A stretch of 8,366 nucleotides of DNA from Dehalococcoidia bacterium (GTDB lineage: Bacteria; Chloroflexota; Dehalococcoidia; Dehalococcoidales; G020351185), in contig DAOVXW010000019.1 of NCBI GenBank assembly GCA_030635945.1, positions 1 to 8,366 of the forward strand, written 5' to 3'. Position numbers and translations under genes: made by a program. Below the pieces are notes generated by a model. That model made no database searches. It saw only the letters and a program-made list of their open reading frames with translations, and was not told the DNA's origin. The first letter of the stretch is position 1; every line of letters starts with the position of its first letter. Positions 1 to 8,366 of this stretch are shown here, one piece after another.

Positions 1-332
1 ATAAGAAGAAAACCATCCGTTTCGTAAAACCGTTTGGTTGCCCTGAGAGCGTCGACTACCTTGTCGGCATCTTCTCTGGCAACTTCGGCGCCGAGTTCGT
101 TAATCTTACCGACGCCATGACCGCCGGTCTTGCGCCCTCCGACGAGTATACGGTGCTGGTAATCTGCTTTTATGGTGGAAAGCCCGCTGAGGTCAGCGGC
201 ATCGGTATTAACAGCAAAAACGCCGGGCGTTATTTCTATTCCCCGGTGGCTGCGTGCTCTTTTATTTAATCGGGCAAACTCATCGGCAATGCGGCTGCCG
301 CATTGACCGAAACCGATAACTACTAATTTCAT
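1..332 (-). CDS. Tubulin/FtsZ-family (CetZ-like) GTPase, N-terminal part, truncated by window edge
   Basis: Read from an ATG at 332-330, the minus strand is open for 110 codons to the left edge, so only the N-terminus is visible. It begins with MKLVVIGFGQCGSRIADEF; the GFGQCGSRI stretch (residues 7-15) matches the first nucleotide-binding loop of tubulin/FtsZ proteins (GxGQxGxR). AVNTDAADL (40-48) resembles the AINTDxxxL element of FtsZ. GGRKTGGHGVGKINELGAE (65-83) resembles the following FtsZ loop that leads into the GGGTGTG signature, which would lie just beyond the edge. A strong ribosome site (GGGAGGG, 338-344) lies 5 nt before the ATG and supports this start. Members of this superfamily bind GTP and assemble into cytoplasmic filaments. 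The long insert around residues 23-37 and the GQCG form fit the CetZ/FtsZ-like branch better than canonical cell-division FtsZ, but the diagnostic C-terminal half is missing. The gene has its own promoter, so it is probably not obligatorily co-transcribed with gap. Confidence 0.8.
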   Translation of the reverse strand, partial: MKLVVIGFGQCGSRIADEFARLNKRARSHRGIEITPGVFAVNTDAADLSGLSTIKADYQHRILVGGRKTGGHGVGKINELGAEVAREDADKVVDALRATKRFYETDGFLL

Positions 333-367
333 TTTTACCCTCCCTTTAAAACGTTAAATGTTATGTT

Positions 368-397
368 ATTTTAACTCCACCATACGAAGAATGTCAA
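368..397 (-). promoter_or_regulatory. Sigma70-type promoter for the FtsZ-like gene
   Basis: On the minus strand a perfect TTGACA (-35, 397-392) is followed after 18 nt by TAAAAT (-10, 373-368, five of six consensus bases). Transcription would start near 361. That gives a leader of about 30 nt carrying the GGGAGGG ribosome site. It lies in the 81-bp gap between the end of gap and the FtsZ-like gene. No hairpin-plus-U-tract terminator for gap is visible there, so read-through from gap is also possible. Confidence 0.6.
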
Positions 398-413
398 CTT
401 TGGAATAGGGGTA

Positions 414-1427
<1,014 letters not shown>

Positions 1428-1440
1428 TTAAACCCCCTGT

Positions 1441-2461
1441 TTATTTATTTGCTGCAAGCTTTTCATTGCCTTCAAGCCTTTTGCGGTTGTGCATGATCAT
1501 ATCCAAAAAAGCTTCAACACGTGTCCTGTTATGCTGGTTGAGAAAGAAATCATCGTTGCCTTCGATGGTCATTATGGGTGATTTAATGCTATCGCGAAAT
1601 ATTATATCACCGATACCGCGGTGACAGAAAGCCTGGACGTAGTGAATAACACCGTCAACCCGTCGTCTTGTAAGTTCGTCTGAGATGTCTTTTAAACGAC
1701 GGTATATTGAATAAGGGTAGGTATAATTGGAATATTGTTCTGCCACCGAGCTTCCAGGCCGCGGCATTGTGAACTGGCGCTGTATCTCATTGAAGACCAC
1801 CCGCGCCCCGTTTTTCTCCAGATAATGGTAGAGGTCTCGTCCATAAACCGATGGCACACCGATATAGGCAATCCTGAGCATATCATCGGGGTAAGGGGAG
1901 CGGTTGCGGCAGCTTGTTATCACATTCTGCAGCTGGTCCGAGTATTTATGATAGTCCTGGTTGAAATCGGAGGATGATACCAGCCACAGGTGGTTCTCAA
2001 AGCCACTTACCAGCCCATGCTGCCAGGTAAGATCGTCAAGGGCATGCGCAAGCTTACGAACGGGCTTTAACTCCTGTCTTACTTCATCGGCTTCCGTCAT
2101 GGTAGTGCCTGATTTACCGGCAAGTGTTTCAAGTGCAAACTGCATCTTGTTTACATCCGGCTCTTCGGGATAGGCGAATGGCATTGTCTTAAAACCTTTA
2201 AGCTTTAAAACCTCCATCAGCATAACCGTGTTGGAACAATCGCCATTGGTGACGCACAAAACAGTATCAATGTCAGACTGCATGCAGACTCCGTAAATGC
2301 CCTTAATCCAGCTGCAGCAGTTAAGAGGGAAGCCGTCCCGTTCGGCAAGCCTGACCAGACGTTCCGGGTTGGGGTCGTTTATAAAAACATTATTCAAGTC
2401 TATCGGCTGGTATCCGGCAGCCAGCAGGACCTCTATGGGAACGGTGGTGGTTATGCCGATT

Positions 2462-2469
<8 letters not shown>
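1441..2469 (-). CDS. 2-hydroxyacyl-CoA dehydratase D-component-like Fe-S protein (HgdB/BcrC/FldC family)
   Basis: About 342 residues from the ATG at 2469; an in-frame GTG at 2481 would add four residues. Neither start has a strong ribosome site, and ATG is preferred because MHKIGITTTVP begins directly with the first family strand. The family comprises 4Fe-4S subunits of 2-hydroxyacyl-CoA dehydratases, benzoyl-CoA reductases and double-cubane cluster proteins. Visible family elements are VPIEVLLAAGYQPIDLNN (10-27), NCCSWIKGIYG (50-60), TNGDCSN (74-80), YVQAFCHRGIGD (277-288) and the C-terminal TIEGNDD (301-307) followed by TRVEAFLDMI (316-325). C52 (or C51), C78 and C282 are the likely cluster ligands by position; C62, C72 and C187 are extra cysteines. 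No partner subunit and no HgdC-type activator ATPase is present in the window, so substrate and reaction are unknown. It overlaps the preceding TcmP-like gene by 8 nt and is followed 16 nt later by gap, which suggests co-expression with glycolytic enzymes. Confidence 0.85.
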
Positions 2470-4589
<2,120 letters not shown>

Positions 4590-4604
4590 TTAAATATCCA
4601 TAAA

Positions 4605-5087
4605 TCAATCTACAATTAAATCAAAGGCCTTTTCTATGGCATCGGCAGCATTTTCAGCCGAAGTTATAGAGTTATTTATTTTACCATTTTTTGATAGAGA
4701 CCAGGTATCAATACCGATTACCGGGATACCGCTCTGAATGGCGTGGCCTATCTCGGACAGGGTGCCATAGCTGCCACCGATGGCGATGACCGCCTGGGCT
4801 GATTTAACAACGGCTACATTTCTGGCATAACCGATACCGGTGACAATGGGAATTTGAACGTACTGATTGGCGTCATTTCGTTTTTCACCGGGCAGGATAC
4901 CAATTGTGATACCACCTTCTGAGGTAGCGCCCCGGCAGGCGGCTTCCATAACACCGCCAAGCCCGCCGCAGACCAGAATGGCGTCCCTTTTAGCCAGCTC
5001 TCGGCCAACATCTTCAGCCGTCTTTATTTCCCGATTTGATGCCGAAGAGCCGCCGATAACAGCAATCAGTCTTTTCTTCCCTAACAT
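4605..5087 (-). CDS. TIGR00725 family, LOG/DprA-like nucleotide-binding protein
   Basis: A 160-residue single-domain Rossmann protein of the lysine-decarboxylase-like (LOG/SLOG) superfamily. The N-terminus RLIAVIGGSSASN (6-18) forms the first strand and loop. GGLGGVMEAACRGA (41-54) is the first conserved glycine-rich block. TGIGYARN (83-90) carries the conserved arginine, and IGGSYGTLSEIG (103-114) corresponds to the PGGxGTxxE motif with Ile in place of the proline. The Gly-Thr...Glu core is kept. Relatives include cytokinin-releasing phosphoribohydrolases and molybdenum-cofactor carrier proteins, and this short branch has no firm function. A nucleotide or nucleotide-like ligand is inferred. 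The start at 5087 is supported by AAAAGG at 5095-5100, 7 nt upstream. It is the first gene after a strong promoter and precedes eno by 15 nt, so it probably leads the glycolytic operon. Confidence 0.85.
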   Translation of the reverse strand: MLGKKRLIAVIGGSSASNREIKTAEDVGRELAKRDAILVCGGLGGVMEAACRGATSEGGITIGILPGEKRNDANQYVQIPIVTGIGYARNVAVVKSAQAVIAIGGSYGTLSEIGHAIQSGIPVIGIDTWSLSKNGKINNSITSAENAADAIEKAFDLIVD

Positions 5088-5108
5088 TTATAAGCCTTTT
5101 ATAACTGG

Positions 5109-5137
5109 ATTATAGCACCTGTGAATAGATGTGGTAA
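5109..5137 (-). promoter_or_regulatory. Extended -10 promoter for the LOG-like/eno/gap operon
   Basis: On the minus strand TTACCA (-35, 5137-5132, four of six consensus bases) is followed after 17 nt by a perfect TATAAT (-10, 5114-5109). A TG one base upstream of the -10 makes it an extended -10 element. Transcription should start near 5102. The leader would be about 15 nt, just long enough to contain the AAAAGG ribosome site at 5095-5100. It lies in the 55-bp gap after pth, so the downstream genes can be expressed independently of pth. Confidence 0.65.
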
Positions 5138-5142
5138 AACGG

Positions 5143-5724
5143 CTAATTGTAAATGTTCATAGCCGCTTCCAGCCCTTCATTAAGAAGGCAGGTAATAGCC
5201 TCGCTTACCCGAATGATAGAAGGTTTAATGTCCTGTCTCTCATCAGGGGTAAAATCGGAAAGTACAAAATCAATAATGTTATTATCGTTTGCAGTAAAAA
5301 AACCTTCACCGGGCAAAGGACGACCGATGCCGAACCTTATACGGATAAAATCACGGCTGCAAAGATCATTGATAATGGAACCTATACCCTTGTGGCCGCC
5401 GGAGCCGCCGCCCTGACGGATGCGGATTTTGCCGGGAGACAGGTCAAGGTCATCGTGTATAACAATGAGGTCATTCATCTCTACACTGAACTTATTTACA
5501 AGGCGGCTTACCGACTGGCCGCTGCAGTTCATATAGGTCTGCGGCTTGGCTAACAGAACGGTGTTACCATCAATTACCCCGGCGCCTGTCCTAGCCTTTG
5601 CCTGTTTTTTGTTCCAGCGGATAGCATAATGCCGGGTAAAATAGTTCAGGCAGATAAAGCCTATATTATGGCGGTTTTTGGCATAGCTGCCCCCCGGGTT
5701 ACCCAGTCCGACAATTAATTTCAT
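5143..5724 (-). CDS. pth: Peptidyl-tRNA hydrolase (Pth)
   Basis: Cytosolic esterase that frees tRNA from peptidyl-tRNAs dropped by stalled ribosomes; normally essential in bacteria. The length of 193 residues is typical. The N-terminus MKLIVGLGNPGGSYAKNRHN (1-20) carries N9 and catalytic H19. KPQTYMNCSGQ (60-70) carries N66, equivalent to E. coli N68. HDDLDLSPG (90-98) carries D91, equivalent to the catalytic D93. The substrate-contacting GGHNG segment reads GGHKG (109-113), so the usual asparagine (E. coli N114) is Lys112. RIRFGIGRPLPGEG and IDFVLSDF follow as in the family. No good ribosome site precedes the ATG at 5724. It is divergent from ligA across 66 bp and lies 55 bp upstream of the LOG-like gene, with a separate promoter in between. 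Confidence 0.97.
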   Translation of the reverse strand: MKLIVGLGNPGGSYAKNRHNIGFICLNYFTRHYAIRWNKKQAKARTGAGVIDGNTVLLAKPQTYMNCSGQSVSRLVNKFSVEMNDLIVIHDDLDLSPGKIRIRQGGGSGGHKGIGSIINDLCSRDFIRIRFGIGRPLPGEGFFTANDNNIIDFVLSDFTPDERQDIKPSIIRVSEAITCLLNEGLEAAMNIYN

Positions 5725-5735
5725 CAGATATAAGG

Positions 5736-5761
5736 ATAATACCTGTAAGTTATTTAATCAA
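5736..5761 (-). promoter_or_regulatory. Weak candidate promoter for pth
   Basis: On the minus strand TTGATT (5761-5756) resembles a -35 box. TATTAT (5741-5736) resembles a -10 box but stands only 14 nt away. Moving the -10 three bases downstream to TATCCT (5738-5733) gives a 17-nt spacer but fewer consensus bases. Some promoter must exist here because pth is the first gene of its strand, but the exact boxes are uncertain. Confidence 0.25.
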
Positions 5762-5777
5762 ATGCGGTTTATTTGAT
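5757..5777. repeat. Perfect inverted repeat in the pth/ligA divergent promoter region (operator candidate)
   Basis: ATCAAAT (5757-5763) and ATTTGAT (5771-5777) are exact reverse complements separated by GCGGTTT. The right arm contains the TG of the ligA extended -10 element and the first base of its -10 hexamer. The left arm covers the possible -35 region of both divergent genes. A dimeric regulator bound here would be expected to block ligA and perhaps pth. The region is AT-rich and short palindromes arise by chance, so this is only suggestive. Confidence 0.35.
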
Positions 5778-5782
5778 ATACT
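5774..5782 (+). promoter_or_regulatory. Extended -10 promoter element for ligA
   Basis: TGATATACT reads as an extended -10 motif (TG, one base, then TATACT with five of six consensus bases). No good -35 box lies 16-18 nt upstream; TTAATC at 5754-5759 is the nearest, and extended -10 promoters can do without one. The predicted start of transcription falls near 5789, one or two bases before the ligA ATG at 5791. The AGAGG at 5783-5787 would then not be transcribed and the mRNA would be nearly leaderless. Confidence 0.45.
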
Positions 5783-5784
5783 AG

Positions 5785-7812
<2,028 letters not shown>

Positions 7813-7839
7813 AATAATTAAGAATGGAGATTTGTAAAT

Positions 7840-8366
7840 ATGGCTGAAATCAAGCCCTTTCGGGCTGTGTACTACAACAAGTCGGTGGTCGGCAACCTGA
7901 CGGATGTAATCTGCCCACCCTACGATATAATTGGTCCGCAGCTGGAAGAAGAGCTTTATCAGCGCAGTAAATATAATTTTGTCCGTATAGAAAATAACCG
8001 CCAGCAACTTCAGGATTCGGATACAGATAACAGGTATATACGTTCGGGAGATAAGCTGAAGCAATGGCTGGAGCAGGAGGTTTTAATCACCTCCGGAACA
8101 CCGGCAATATATGTCCACGACCACTATTTTAACAGCCAGGGCAGGCAATACAAAAGGCGCGGCTTAATTGTAAGGGTGAAGATTGAGGAATGGCATAAAA
8201 ATATAATACGTCCTCACGAAGGAACGCTGGCGGGAGCCAAAAGCGACCGCATTAATCTGCTGGAGGTTATAAAGGCAAATACAAGCCCAATTATGACATT
8301 GTATGAAGATAGGGAAAAGCGCATACACTCTCTGCTGGAATCACAAAAAGCAAATAATATATTGAT
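7840..8366 (+). CDS. DUF1015 family protein, N-terminal part, truncated by window edge
   Basis: The frame is open from the ATG at 7840 to the right edge, giving 175 codons of a family usually a little over 400 residues long. The opening MAEIKPFRAVYYN (1-13) is typical of the family, as are CPPYDII (25-31), KYNFVRIE (44-51), RGLIVRVKIEEW (107-118) and RPHEGTLAGAKSDRINLL (124-141). The RPHE...DR block is the most conserved part. The biochemical function is unknown; an enzymatic or small-molecule-binding role is only a guess from the invariant His, Glu, Asp and Arg. A GGAG at 7825-7828, about 11 nt before the ATG, is a slightly distant ribosome site. It starts 27 nt after ligA with no terminator between them, so it is probably co-transcribed with ligA. 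Confidence 0.88.
   Translation, partial: MAEIKPFRAVYYNKSVVGNLTDVICPPYDIIGPQLEEELYQRSKYNFVRIENNRQQLQDSDTDNRYIRSGDKLKQWLEQEVLITSGTPAIYVHDHYFNSQGRQYKRRGLIVRVKIEEWHKNIIRPHEGTLAGAKSDRINLLEVIKANTSPIMTLYEDREKRIHSLLESQKANNIL

Noticed and set aside
333..413. Search for an intrinsic terminator after gap
   Set aside because: No GC-rich hairpin followed by a U tract is visible on the minus strand; only a promoter is supported here.
5088..5142. Possible small gene or RNA between pth and the LOG-like gene
   Set aside because: The 55 bp are fully explained by a promoter and a ribosome site.
5131..5553. Open plus-strand frame of 140 codons opposite pth
   Set aside because: It lies almost wholly antisense to the well-supported pth gene, has no recognisable family motif and no ribosome site that stands out; it is a shadow of pth.

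Overview
The window is compact bacterial chromosome (intermediate GC, coding density well over 90%). It holds nine protein genes, and the first and last run off the window edges. The gene set looks like an anaerobic Chloroflexota member, most likely the Dehalococcoidia. It pairs a tubulin/FtsZ-like GTPase with a stand-alone 2-hydroxyacyl-CoA-dehydratase-type protein, a DUF1015 protein and ordinary housekeeping genes. This taxonomic guess comes from recalled family distribution, not from a search, and is tentative. I saw no tRNA, rRNA, insertion sequence, CRISPR array or large repeat, and no stretch over 300 bases lacks a gene.

Layout. On the minus strand, in transcription order from the right, lie pth (5724-5143), a LOG-like TIGR00725 nucleotide-binding protein (5087-4605), eno (4589-3291), a three-Cys-motif-partner-type methyltransferase-fold protein (3298-2462), a 2-hydroxyacyl-CoA dehydratase D-component-like Fe-S protein (2469-1441), gap (1424-414) and a truncated tubulin/FtsZ-like GTPase (332 to the left edge). 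On the plus strand lie ligA (5791-7812) and a truncated DUF1015 protein (7840 to the right edge).

Transcription. pth and ligA diverge from a 66-bp gap that holds a perfect 7-bp inverted repeat and an extended -10 box for ligA. A very good extended -10 promoter sits between pth and the LOG-like gene. From there to the end of gap the genes are tightly packed: gaps are 15-16 nt, and two junctions overlap by 8 nt if the preferred ATG starts are right. These five genes therefore probably form one operon. A separate consensus-like promoter precedes the FtsZ-like gene.

How the genes fit together. Enolase and GAPDH belong to lower glycolysis/gluconeogenesis, but the two genes between them do not. 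One resembles the TcmP family (Rossmann methyltransferase-like, function poorly known). The other resembles the Fe-S dehydratase/reductase family of HgdB/BcrC/FldC, with no activator ATPase in view. This embedding of two uncharacterised proteins inside a glycolytic operon is the most interesting feature of the window. Pth (recycling of peptidyl-tRNA), LigA (DNA replication and repair) and the FtsZ-like GTPase are otherwise routine core or near-core functions.
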